Shown: in pieces, positions 25,832 through 33,901 of the stretch | Layout: each line of letters opens with the position of its first letter | Numbering within the stretch: position 1 is the stretch's first letter | Source of the DNA: Candidatus Poribacteria bacterium | Lineage (GTDB): Bacteria; Poribacteria; WGA-4E; GCA-2687025 | DNA length: 64,000 bases | NCBI GenBank assembly: GCA_026004875.1 | Contig: BPJZ01000011.1 | Location: 52,655 to 116,654, forward strand | Reading direction: 5' to 3' | Translations under genes and position numbers: made by a program | Notes under the pieces: generated by a model | The model's input: the letters and a program-made list of their open reading frames with translations, nothing else | Database searches by the model: none | What the model was told of the DNA's origin: nothing

Positions 25832-27817
25832 ATGAAGAAACAGGCCCTTTTTGCGCTTTGGACGGTTTTGATCGGTTGGTGCTCAGGCCCTGCGGTGGGG
25901 CAGGGGATCTCTTCTGCGCTGCTGGGGGGGACCGTTCCGGTTCAGTTCAGCGCGGAGGTAGCGCCGGAGCCGTCTCGCGCTGGGGAGACAGTCGAGGTGC
26001 GCGTTCACGCACGGATCGAGCCCGGCTGGCATATTTACTCGTTGACGCTTGCGCCAGAGATCGGCCCCCAGCCGACCCGGATCACCGTCGAGGCAGAGCA
26101 TCTGGAGGGGCCCGGATTCTTCGAACAACCGGAGCCGCTCCGGAAGTACGACGCCGCCTTTGATGCGACGGTCGAGTCGTTCGAAGGGTCGGTGAGTTTT
26201 GTCGGTCGGTTTCGCGTTCGGGAGGGAACCCCTCCAGGCACCTATCCGGTGCAGGTTGCCGTTCGGTATATGGTCTGCAACGCAAAGACCTGTCTCCCTC
26301 CGACCACTCAGACGGTCGCGCTCACTCATCGGGTCGAGGAGGGGCCAGCGCGGGCGGAGTTCTTGCAGCCGCTTCCTACGTCGAAGCCGCCTCAAGGGGT
26401 CTCGGCCTCGCCCGCGGGGGTGGAGGCTACTTCGTCGGCAACTGAAGCCGCCTATCGCGTGGAACGCGCTCGCGATCAGGGGTTGTGGGCCTATCTTCTT
26501 TTCGCTGCCTCGATGGGGTTTCTCGCCCTGCTGACGCCGTGTGTCTTTCCGATGATTCCGATCACGGTCTCCTTTTTCACCAAGCAGCAGGCCTCCACTC
26601 GGCTGCAAAGCGTCCGTCGGGCGCTTCTTTACTGTCTAGGGATCGTGACCACCTTCACGGGTCTAGGGATCGTCCTGGCGCTGTTGTTTGGCGCAGCGGC
26701 GATCCAGAACCTTGCCGCCAACGTCTGGGTAAACTTGCTGATCGCGGCGATCTTTGTCGCGTTTGCGCTGAACCTTTTTGGCGCCTATGAGATTCGGGTT
26801 CCCTCCCGGCTGCTCAACTTTGTCGGCGGAAAGGGCCAGGGGGGCGGAACGGTAGCTATTTTGCTGATGGGCCTGACCTTTTCGTTGACCTCGTTCACCT
26901 GTACGGTTCCGTTTGTCGGGACGGTTCTGGTCGCCGCGACGCAGGGGGAGGTCTTTTGGGCGGTGGCTGGGATGCTGGCCTTTTCGGCGGCGTTCGCGTC
27001 GCCGTTTTTCTTCTTGGCGCTCTTTCCTCAGTTGCTCGCGACGCTGCCTCGCTCCGGGGGATGGCTAAACTCGGTCAAGGTGACGATGGGCTTTTTGGAG
27101 CTGGCCGCCGCGCTGAAGTTCATCAGCAATATCGACCTCGTGATGGGGTGGGGGGCGCTCCCGCGCGAGTTGTTCTTAGCCGCGTGGGTGGCTATCGCCC
27201 TTGTGGCCGGCTTTTATCTGCTGGGGAAGATTCAGCTTCCTTTAGACTCGCCGGTGGAGAGGCTGAGCGTTCCGCGACTGCTGTTGAGTCTGTTCTTTTT
27301 TGCGGTGGGCTTTTATCTGCTGACCGGCCTGTTCGGCAAACCTTTGGGAGAGCTGGACGCCTTCCTTCCTCCCTATTCGACCGGCGGTGGAAGCGTCCTA
27401 GCGGGCGGGGGATCCTCGAGCTCCGGTGAGGGGTTGAGCTGGATTGAAGACTACGATCGGGCGCTGGTAGAGGCTCAGGCGACGGGGCGGCCGATCTTCG
27501 TTGACTTCACCGGCGTGACCTGCACCAACTGCCGGTGGATGGAGAAGAATATCTTCACTCGCCCGGAGATCGCTGACCGGCTGGGCCGTTTTGTCCGGGT
27601 CCGGCTTTGGACCGACCTGGCCGACGAGCGCTCCCGCCGTTATCAGCGGATGCAGCAGGAGCGGTTCGGGACGGTCGCGTTGCCGTTTTACGCCATTCTT
27701 AGCCCGGAGGGCGACATCTTGGCCACCTTTGACGGCCTAACTCGAGACCCCGAGGAGTTCGCTCGGTTCCTCGATGAGGGCTACCGGCGATTTGAAAACG
27801 CCTTAGCGATGCGCTAG
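25832..27817 (+). CDS. dsbD: Thiol:disulfide interchange protein DsbD
   Basis: 661 residues with a signal peptide. Residues 30-150 are the periplasmic alpha domain with the redox pair in VCNAKTCLPP. Residues 220-500 form eight membrane helices (CcdA-like), with core cysteines in TPCVFPMIPITVSFF (about 234) and TCTVPFVG. Residues 535-655 are a thioredoxin-like gamma domain with active site CTNC (about 563) in TGVTCTNCRWMEKN. It carries electrons from cytoplasmic thioredoxin to periplasmic disulfides, which suits a cell that exports many proteins. It is followed 14 bases later by another exported protein. Confidence 0.93.
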   Translation: MKKQALFALWTVLIGWCSGPAVGQGISSALLGGTVPVQFSAEVAPEPSRAGETVEVRVHARIEPGWHIYSLTLAPEIGPQPTRITVEAEHLEGPGFFEQPEPLRKYDAAFDATVESFEGSVSFVGRFRVREGTPPGTYPVQVAVRYMVCNAKTCLPPTTQTVALTHRVEEGPARAEFLQPLPTSKPPQGVSASPAGVEATSSATEAAYRVERARDQGLWAYLLFAASMGFLALLTPCVFPMIPITVSFFTKQQASTRLQSVRRALLYCLGIVTTFTGLGIVLALLFGAAAIQNLAANVWVNLLIAAIFVAFALNLFGAYEIRVPSRLLNFVGGKGQGGGTVAILLMGLTFSLTSFTCTVPFVGTVLVAATQGEVFWAVAGMLAFSAAFASPFFFLALFPQLLATLPRSGGWLNSVKVTMGFLELAAALKFISNIDLVMGWGALPRELFLAAWVAIALVAGFYLLGKIQLPLDSPVERLSVPRLLLSLFFFAVGFYLLTGLFGKPLGELDAFLPPYSTGGGSVLAGGGSSSSGEGLSWIEDYDRALVEAQATGRPIFVDFTGVTCTNCRWMEKNIFTRPEIADRLGRFVRVRLWTDLADERSRRYQRMQQERFGTVALPFYAILSPEGDILATFDGLTRDPEEFARFLDEGYRRFENALAMR

Positions 27818-27831
27818 TCAGGGGGAAGCTC

Positions 27832-28836
27832 GTGAACAGCTTGCTTCGAGCGGTTCAGGGGGGAGGCGTCGTTCTTCTCCTGGCGTCCCTCCTTATTGCA
27901 GTCGCAGAGGAGCCGACGGTGCTTCCAGAGGGGCCTGGAATTGCTGCCAGTTACCCGAACGACGTTGGGTTGGGGGAAGACCCTCGGGTCTTGCTCTTTG
28001 AGGACTTTCGTGTCCCCGACGTTTCGACCCTTCAGGAGCGGTGGGAGAACGTCTCCAACCCCGCGGGAATGCGACTGGTCAACGACACCCCGACCGATCT
28101 ACCGGAGGATCGGGCTCTGGAGGTTACCGCGACGTTGGGGAAGGATACCGGCGGCCACCTTTACAGTCGGCTTCCGCGCGGCGTAGACTTGGCGTTTGCT
28201 CGGTTCTACGTGAAGTTCCCTGAGGATGCCGACTACGTTCATCACTTTGTGACGTTGGGGGGCTACCATCCTTCGACTCCTTGGCCTCAGGGGGGAGCTG
28301 GAGAGCGACCGGTCGGGAACGATCGGGTCACCGTCGGGATCGAGCCGTTCGGCTACGGGGGGCGGTTCCCCCCGCCTGGAGCCTGGAACTTCTACGTCTA
28401 CTGGCACGAGATGAAGATGTCTGCTGACGGGCGTTATTGGGGGAACGGGCTTCAGCCGGTTGAGCCGCAGCCGGTTCCGCGGGGGCGTTGGCAGTGTGTT
28501 GAGGTGATGCTCAAGATGAACTCCTCGCCGGAGGTTCCGGATGGCGAGTTGGCCCTTTGGTTGGACGGGCAGTTAGTGGCCCACTTTAAGAAAGGTGTCC
28601 CGCGCGGTCGGTGGACGGGAATGGGCTTTCGACTGCTCCGGGAGGGGGGAGAGCCCTTTGAAGGCTTCCGCTGGCGGACCAGCGAAGACCTCAAGATCAA
28701 CTTTTTCTGGCTGATGCACTACGTCACCGAGCAGGCGGTGCGCCGGAGTAACCCCAACCCGCGGCCTCGGAATCGCGTCCTTTTTGATCAGGTTGTCGTC
28801 GCGACGGAGTACGTCGGGCCGATTCGATCTAGGTGA
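27832..28836 (+). CDS. Secreted ConA-like/polysaccharide lyase-like protein
   Basis: 334 residues from GTG 27832. The signal peptide is SLLRAVQGGGVVLLLASLLIAVAE. The mature protein reads LLFEDFRVPDVSTLQERWENV, LARFYVKFPEDADYVHHFVTLGG, WNFYVYWHEMK and GELALWLDGQLVAHF, a jelly-roll layout like PL14/PL20 or heparin-lyase-type proteins. Catalytic residues cannot be fixed, so lyase activity is only possible. It lacks the GKL...W..LK tail seen on the neighbouring secreted protein. Its stop overlaps the end of the opposing rnhB-yraN gene by eight bases. Confidence 0.6.
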   Translation: MNSLLRAVQGGGVVLLLASLLIAVAEEPTVLPEGPGIAASYPNDVGLGEDPRVLLFEDFRVPDVSTLQERWENVSNPAGMRLVNDTPTDLPEDRALEVTATLGKDTGGHLYSRLPRGVDLAFARFYVKFPEDADYVHHFVTLGGYHPSTPWPQGGAGERPVGNDRVTVGIEPFGYGGRFPPPGAWNFYVYWHEMKMSADGRYWGNGLQPVEPQPVPRGRWQCVEVMLKMNSSPEVPDGELALWLDGQLVAHFKKGVPRGRWTGMGFRLLREGGEPFEGFRWRTSEDLKINFFWLMHYVTEQAVRRSNPNPRPRNRVLFDQVVVATEYVGPIRSR

Positions 28837-29851
28837 AGTCGGCAGCGGGGAACGCATTGGGAAGGTGGCGGATCTCGGTCCGGCGGCGGCTTTTTCGGAT
28901 GACGATCAGGTCGAACCGGCAAGGTCGGTCCATCGTCCGGGTCTGCTGGAGGTAGTGCAGGGCGGCGGCGGTGAGCCGGCGCTGCTTGGCGGGCGTGACC
29001 GACTCCTCGCCGGAGCCGTAACGGGCAGAGCGTCGGGCTTTCACTTCGACGAAGACGAGCGTCTTTCCCTCCTGAGCGATCAGATCGAGCTCCCCTTCGG
29101 GCGTGCGGAAGTTCCGCTCGAGGACTCGGTAGCCCTTAGCTTGGAGGTATTCCGCGGCTAGCGCTTCGGCAGAGCGTCCGGCCGCCGTCGCGGAGAGCGC
29201 CATCGGCAGCGGGTTCAGGTGCTCTCGGACGCCCCGGAAGGTCTTCCGATGGATCGGGCAGACCCCCCAGCGGGCGATCGCCTCTCGATGGGCTGGGGAA
29301 GGATACCCCTTGTGCTGGGCGAAACCGTAACGGGGGTAGAGGGCGTCGTACTCGACCATGATCCGGTCGCGGGTGACCTTCGCGACGACTGAAGCGGCAG
29401 CAATACTCAGGCTTTTGCCGTCCCCGCGTACGATCGGATGGCAAGGAACCTGCCAGGAGGCGGGGAGGTAGGGAGTCGGCACCTGCGTTCCGTCCACCAA
29501 GACCACCTCTGGCCGGGGACGAAGCTGCAAGAGGGCCTGGGCCATCGCCTTTAAAGACGCTTGGAGGATGTTGATCCGATCGATCTCTTCGGCTTCGACT
29601 CGGGCAACCGAGACGGCGAGGGCCAGCTCCTGGATGCGCCGATAGATCCGCTCCCGTTGATTCTGACTCATCCGCTTGGAGTCGTTGAGTTCCTCTAGCC
29701 CTTCCAAGGCGATGTGAGGAGGAAAGATGACAGCCGCGGCAACGACCGGTCCGGCCAACGGCCCCCGCCCCGCCTCGTCCACACCGGCGACGTGTTGCGC
29801 CCCGGTGTTCCACCAGTAACGCTCGTGGGAGAGGTGAGGTCGGGGGACCAT
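28829..29851 (-). CDS. rnhB: RNase HII fused to a YraN (UPF0102) nuclease-like domain
   Basis: 340 residues from ATG 29851 (AGAAGGGG upstream). Residues 15-215 are RNase HII: AGVDEAGRGPLAGPVVAA (D25, E26), ELNDSKRMSQ, VVLVDGTQ (D120), SIAAASVVAKVTRDRIM and GYPSPAHREAI. It removes RNA from RNA-DNA hybrids and misinserted ribonucleotides. Without a stop the frame continues into YraN: GRSAEALAAEYLQAKGYRVL, RTPEGELDLIAQEGKTLVFVEVKARRS, an endonuclease-like E-D-ExK core. rnhB and yraN are often adjacent and a few fusions are known. A missing base that removes a stop cannot be excluded in this error-prone sequence, but the linker reads smoothly. Confidence 0.9.
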   Translation of the reverse strand: MVPRPHLSHERYWWNTGAQHVAGVDEAGRGPLAGPVVAAAVIFPPHIALEGLEELNDSKRMSQNQRERIYRRIQELALAVSVARVEAEEIDRINILQASLKAMAQALLQLRPRPEVVLVDGTQVPTPYLPASWQVPCHPIVRGDGKSLSIAAASVVAKVTRDRIMVEYDALYPRYGFAQHKGYPSPAHREAIARWGVCPIHRKTFRGVREHLNPLPMALSATAAGRSAEALAAEYLQAKGYRVLERNFRTPEGELDLIAQEGKTLVFVEVKARRSARYGSGEESVTPAKQRRLTAAALHYLQQTRTMDRPCRFDLIVIRKSRRRTEIRHLPNAFPAADFT

Positions 29852-29870
29852 GGGGTCTGCCCCTTCTTGG

Positions 29871-30278
29871 TCAGTCGGTGGAGCTCTCGGTCGCCTTGTT
29901 GCGAACGAAGGTCTTCTCGCGAATTCGGGCGGCCTTACCGACCCGATCGCGCAGGTAGTACAACTTCGCTCGTCGAACCGATCCCCGCCGGAGCACCTCG
30001 ATGCTCTCAATCCGAGGAGAGTACAGCGGGAAGGTCCGCTCAACGCCAACGCCGTAAGTCACCCGCCGGACGGTGAAGGTAGATCCCAGGCCGTTCCGGT
30101 GTTTACGGAGAACCACCCCTTCGAACGCCTGGATCCGCTCTCGATTCCCCTCGACGATACGCACGTTCACGCGCACCGTATCGCCAGGAAAGATGTCAGG
30201 GTTTCCGTCTCGGGCTCGAATGAACTCCGAGAGGGGTCGCACGTACTCCTGTTCGACCTTTCGAATTAGGTCCTGCAT
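29871..30278 (-). CDS. rplS: Ribosomal protein L19
   Basis: 135 residues, typical bacterial L19 at the 30S-50S interface: [65 protein letters not shown] and [21 protein letters not shown]. It lies 15 bases after trmD and 19 bases before rnhB-yraN, in the classic rpsP-trmD-rplS order. Confidence 0.98.
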   Translation of the reverse strand: MQDLIRKVEQEYVRPLSEFIRARDGNPDIFPGDTVRVNVRIVEGNRERIQAFEGVVLRKHRNGLGSTFTVRRVTYGVGVERTFPLYSPRIESIEVLRRGSVRRAKLYYLRDRVGKAARIREKTFVRNKATESSTD

Positions 30279-30293
30279 GGTTTGGGTTCCTTT

Positions 30294-31073
30294 CTAAAAA
30301 AGGCTTCGCTGTAAAGCGCGTTCGTGTTCTTCCCGGACTTCTTGCAGCAGCTGTAGGTCCTCCTCGCCAAGCGCGGCGCGCTCCAGCAGATCGGGGCGCC
30401 GGAGCCAGGTGCGGCGGAGGGCCTCCCGTCGTCGCCACCGAGCAATTCGCCGCGGATTGCCGCTCCGGAGCGTCTCTGGCACCTCCCAGCCCTCATAACA
30501 GGCCGGCCGGGTGAAGTAGGGAGCGTCCAGGAGCTCCTCGGAGAACGAATCTCCAAGCGCCGACTCAGCGTCAGACAGGACGCCGGGCACCAACCGAACG
30601 ACGGCGTCCAGCAGGATGAGCGCCGGCAACTCTCCGCCGCTGAGGACGTAGTCGCCGACCGAGATCTCCTCGTCCACCAGGGCGGTACGGACACGCTCGT
30701 CCACCCCTTTGTAGCGGCCACAGAGGAGGACTAGATGCCGCTCGAGCGAAAGGCGCTCGCAGTCGCGCTGTCGAAGCGTCCGGCCCTGCGGGGTGAGCAG
30801 GATCACCCGCGGGGTCTCCTTCGCCTGGGCGGCGATCGCTCGAACCGCCCGAAAGAACGGCTCCGGCTTCATCACCATCCCTGCGCCGCCGCCATAGGGA
30901 TAATCGTCCGTCGTTCGGTGTCGGTCCACCGCGAAATCCCGGAGGTTGATCGCCCGGAGCGAGACCTTTCCGGAATCCTGAGCTCGCCGCAGGACGCCAA
31001 AGCGGGCGGCGTGGGCCACCATCTCAGGAAAGATGGTGAGGATGTCACAGCGCAATAACGGCAGCTCTTCCAC
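30294..31073 (-). CDS. trmD: tRNA (guanine37-N1)-methyltransferase
   Basis: 259 residues. Makes m1G37 next to the anticodon, preventing frameshifts. Trefoil-knot SAM site: DILTIFPEMV, YPYGGGAGMVMKPEPFF, LCGRYKGVDERVR, EISVGDYVLSGGELPALILLDAV and the C-terminal domain YEGWEVPETLRSGNPRRI. It follows ylqD by 33 bases. A role in reading-frame fidelity makes it notable that many genes here look frameshifted, but TrmD is intact. Confidence 0.97.
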   Translation of the reverse strand: MEELPLLRCDILTIFPEMVAHAARFGVLRRAQDSGKVSLRAINLRDFAVDRHRTTDDYPYGGGAGMVMKPEPFFRAVRAIAAQAKETPRVILLTPQGRTLRQRDCERLSLERHLVLLCGRYKGVDERVRTALVDEEISVGDYVLSGGELPALILLDAVVRLVPGVLSDAESALGDSFSEELLDAPYFTRPACYEGWEVPETLRSGNPRRIARWRRREALRRTWLRRPDLLERAALGEEDLQLLQEVREEHERALQRSLF

Positions 31074-31106
31074 GCCTCCGGCGCCCTCCTTCTGGAGCCC
31101 TAGGCG

Positions 31107-31514
31107 CTACTCGCGGATTGCGACGACCACGTCGTCTCGGACGAGGACCTCTGCGCGGCGCATCTTCTCGGAGAAGCGATCGCCCACCTCAAGCTGGACG
31201 GGCGTGTCGTAGGTGCCCACCGTGTAGAGGGAGTCCAGCTCCAGGCGGAGGACCTCCTCGCGTTTGGCCAGCAGCTCCCGGCGCACCGCCTCTTGGCGGC
31301 GTCGCTCTTCCTGGAGCCGCTCGCGCAGTTGTGCCGCCTGTGCGGGCCGTTCTCGCTCCACTTCGGCGACCAGCCGCCGCGCCTGGAACTCCAATCGCTC
31401 CAAGCTCTCCCCGATCTGGCGGAGCGATTCGTCAATCTCTTGGAGCGTCCGTTGTTTGAACGTCTCCGTGACGACCTGACGCACCACCACCGGACGCTTG
31501 AGGATCAGCGCCAT
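31107..31514 (-). CDS. ylqD: YlqD-family coiled-coil protein
   Basis: 135 residues: a short beta start (LILKRPVVVRQVVTETFK), a long coiled coil (residues 20-90, dense in Arg, Glu and Gln) and a C-terminal beta part (VQLEVGDRFSEKMRRAEVLVRDDVVVAIRE). This matches YlqD (DUF4041-like PF11068 type), known from the Bacillus rpsP-ylqC-ylqD-rimM-trmD operon. Here it sits exactly between the KH protein and trmD where rimM would be expected, and no rimM is visible. The function is unknown; a role in 30S assembly or membrane targeting would be inference. Confidence 0.75.
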   Translation of the reverse strand: MALILKRPVVVRQVVTETFKQRTLQEIDESLRQIGESLERLEFQARRLVAEVERERPAQAAQLRERLQEERRRQEAVRRELLAKREEVLRLELDSLYTVGTYDTPVQLEVGDRFSEKMRRAEVLVRDDVVVAIRE

Positions 31515-31547
31515 AACCGTTGCGTCCTTCGATCTGGGGCCGAGGAG

Positions 31548-31787
31548 TCACTCTAGGATTTCGAGGACTACTTTTTTGTGATCTCGCGTTGCTGCGGCTG
31601 CCAGCACGGTTCGCAACGCGCGAGCGGTGCGACCTTGCCGACCGATCACCTTTCCTAAGTCCGTTGGGGCGACGCTCAGCTCAATCACGGTGGTCTTTTC
31701 GCCCTCCACCTCGTGCACTGTCACCGAGTCCGGCTCGTCCACCAGCGACTTGACGATAAACTCGACCAGTTCCGAAAGCTGGCTCAT
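31548..31787 (-). CDS. khpA: KhpA-type KH-domain RNA-binding protein
   Basis: 79 residues, a single KH domain with the GxxG loop in [19 protein letters not shown]. It is equivalent to YlqC/KhpA, which with KhpB binds many transcripts and influences cell division. The ATG overlaps the rpsP stop (ATGA). Next comes ylqD, 33 bases on. Confidence 0.93.
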   Translation of the reverse strand: MSQLSELVEFIVKSLVDEPDSVTVHEVEGEKTTVIELSVAPTDLGKVIGRQGRTARALRTVLAAAATRDHKKVVLEILE

Positions 31788-32158
31788 AGGGTCTGGTCCG
31801 CCGATTCCTCCGTGCTCCCGGTTGCGGCGCTTTCAGCCTGTGGGGCGTCCTCTTTGGGCTCCTGGGCTTCCGGCTGAGGTTCCGGTTCTGGGCGCGGAGC
31901 GGGGGCTTTGAATTTTGCCCAAACGCCCGCCCGTTTCAGGAGCGAAAGGGCCGTCTCGGTGGGCTGAGCGCCCTGCCGGAGCCAATAGAGCGCCCGTTCT
32001 TCGTTGATCACTAGTTCCATCGGCTCTGGAATTGGGTCGTAGTGGCCCAGCCGCTCGATAAACCGTCCGTCGCGCTGGGCTCGGGCGTCGGCAACGACGA
32101 TTCGAAAGAAGGGCCGCTTCTTCCGCCCTGCTCGTTGCAAACGAATTCGTACCGCCAC
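31784..32158 (-). CDS. rpsP: Ribosomal protein S16 with acidic C-terminal extension
   Basis: 124 residues. The first 85 are standard S16: [62 protein letters not shown]. The last 40 form a low-complexity tail rich in Pro, Glu, Ala and Gln that most S16 proteins lack. It helps 30S assembly. It lies 50 bases after ffh and overlaps khpA. Confidence 0.97.
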   Translation of the reverse strand: MAVRIRLQRAGRKKRPFFRIVVADARAQRDGRFIERLGHYDPIPEPMELVINEERALYWLRQGAQPTETALSLLKRAGVWAKFKAPAPRPEPEPQPEAQEPKEDAPQAESAATGSTEESADQTL

Positions 32159-32208
32159 GCTTTTCTTCTCCTCAACGTGTTGGAGTCTGTGATCTGGGAC
32201 CGCTTGAC

Positions 32209-33579
32209 TCAGACTGGAAATCGAAAGATGTCCGCTGCTGCGTTCCGTTTGCGTTTTCGCTTGCCGCGTCCTCCACCGGAGGAGAGCTTTGCCAGTTGTT
32301 TCATTGCCCGGTTCATTTGGGCCAGCTGCTGACAGAGCTGGTTCACCTGAGGGACGCTGGTGCCGCTTCCGCGGGCGATGCGACGCTTGCGGCTGGCGTC
32401 CAAGAGCCGGGGGTTTCTGCGCTCCTCCGGCGTCATCGAAAGAATGATAGCCTCCACTCGTTTGATCTGCTTTTCGTCCACCTCAAGGCCTGCGGTGCGC
32501 CGGAGCCGATCCATGCCGGGAATCATTCCCAGCAGCTGGTCCAGGCTACCCATCCGTTGGATCTGGCGGAGCTGATCGAGGAAGTCCTCAAAGGTCAGCC
32601 CCTCCTGTTCTCGAATCTTCCGCTCGATCTCTCGGGCCTTCTGTTCGTCCAGGACCTCTTCGGCCTTCTCGATGAGGGTCTGGATGTCGCCGCGGCCCAG
32701 GATGCGCGAGGCGATTCGGTCCGGATGGAACGGCTCCAAGGCGTCCAGTTTTTCGCCGGTGCTGAAGAACTTGATCGGGACGCCGGTGACCGCTCGGATC
32801 GAAATGGCCGCCCCGCCGCGGGCGTCGCCGTCCATCTTCGAAAGGATGACACCGGTCAAGGTCAGCCGGCGGTGGAACTCGGCCGCCACGTTGACCGCCT
32901 CCTGGCCGGTCGTGGCGTCGGCCACCAGGAGGATTTCGTTGGGGAGGACCGCCTGCTGGATCGCTTCCAGCTCCTCCATCAGCTCTTCGTTGGTCTGAAG
33001 GCGCCCGGCGGTGTCCCAGAGGATGGCGTTATGGCCGTTTCGCTCGGCGTACCGGAGGGAGGCCAAGGCGGTCTGAGGGGGCGGCGTCTCTGTTCCCATC
33101 GTGAAGACCGGAACGCCCGCCTGTTCGCCCAACACTTGGAGCTGTTTGATCGCAGCGGGCCGATAGACGTCCAGGGCAACTAGGAGTGGGGAGCGGCCTT
33201 CCTTTTTCAGCCGGAGGGCCAGCTTTGCGCTGGCTGTGGTCTTCCCGGCCCCGTTCAGCCCGACCAGCATCGCGGTCAGCCGCCCCGAGGGAGGTACGCG
33301 GAGCTTTTCTGCTTCGGCCCCCATCAGGGCGATCAGCTCATCCCGGACGATCTTGAGGACCTGCATGTCCGGTGTCAGGCTGCGGAGCACCTCTTGGCCG
33401 ATCGCCTTCTCCTCGACCCGTCGGATGAAGTCGCGGGCCACTTTGTAGTTGACGTCCGCCTCTAGGAGGGCCAGGCGCACCTCGCGCATCACCTCTCGGA
33501 TGTTCTTTTCGGTGATACGCCCCTGACCGCGCAGCTTTTTAAAGGTCTCTTGAAGCTTTTCGCTTAACAGATCGAACAT
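32209..33579 (-). CDS. ffh: Signal recognition particle protein Ffh
   Basis: 456 residues from ATG 33579 (GGAAGGA upstream); a longer upstream reading is not SRP-like. N domain [20 protein letters not shown]; GTPase with G1 [50 protein letters not shown] and [17 protein letters not shown] domain with Met-rich helices ([14 protein letters not shown]) and [14 protein letters not shown], which binds 4.5S RNA. With FtsY it targets membrane proteins. First gene of the translation operon behind a strong promoter. Confidence 0.98.
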   Translation of the reverse strand: MFDLLSEKLQETFKKLRGQGRITEKNIREVMREVRLALLEADVNYKVARDFIRRVEEKAIGQEVLRSLTPDMQVLKIVRDELIALMGAEAEKLRVPPSGRLTAMLVGLNGAGKTTASAKLALRLKKEGRSPLLVALDVYRPAAIKQLQVLGEQAGVPVFTMGTETPPPQTALASLRYAERNGHNAILWDTAGRLQTNEELMEELEAIQQAVLPNEILLVADATTGQEAVNVAAEFHRRLTLTGVILSKMDGDARGGAAISIRAVTGVPIKFFSTGEKLDALEPFHPDRIASRILGRGDIQTLIEKAEEVLDEQKAREIERKIREQEGLTFEDFLDQLRQIQRMGSLDQLLGMIPGMDRLRRTAGLEVDEKQIKRVEAIILSMTPEERRNPRLLDASRKRRIARGSGTSVPQVNQLCQQLAQMNRAMKQLAKLSSGGGRGKRKRKRNAAADIFRFPV

Positions 33580-33625
33580 GACGCCGCTCGTTCCTTCCCG
33601 GGACACACGACAGGCGCAATAAGCG

Positions 33626-33655
33626 ATTGTATCCGTCCCCAAGGGAGCTTGTCAA
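33626..33655 (-). promoter_or_regulatory. Strong sigma70-type promoter for the ffh-rpsP operon
   Basis: On the minus strand the consensus TTGACA (33655-33650) and TACAAT (33631-33626) are 18 bases apart, with a leader of about 40 bases to the ffh ATG. This is among the best promoter matches in the window, as expected for a ribosomal/SRP operon. Confidence 0.75.
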
Positions 33656-33781
33656 TTTTTTACCGGTCCGGCGGTCTTTCAGGGACTCTTGTTCCGGTCC
33701 TCCCCGCCTTTGGAGGGCTATTCCGGTTGTGCTGGCGCCTGCGGAGCCGAATCGAGGCGTCGTTCTCCTGGGTGCGACTCG

Positions 33782-33810
33782 TTGTTCCCCTCCTGGGGCT
33801 GTGTTATGCT
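33782..33810 (+). promoter_or_regulatory. Promoter for the TPR lipoprotein gene
   Basis: TTGTTC (33782-33787) and TATGCT (33805-33810) are spaced 17 bases apart, with about 85 bases to the GTG at 33902. It may also drive the downstream phosphatase and secretion genes. Confidence 0.55.
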
Positions 33811-33901
33811 TTATTGGGCGTTATGGGAGGCAAGGTGCTCGTTGGAGCTTTTGGGAGTTCCGCGCGTTTTGACCGGAACAGGCCAAGGAGAGGGTAGGGC
33901 C

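Larger units (their letters stand above)
33580..33901. other. Divergent intergenic region between ffh and the TPR lipoprotein gene
   Basis: 322 bases without a gene. It holds the promoter for ffh (33626-33655, minus) and a likely promoter for the TPR gene (33782-33810, plus). The T-rich stretch 33655-33660 adjoins the ffh -35 box. I see no tRNA, riboswitch or terminator here. Confidence 0.6.
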
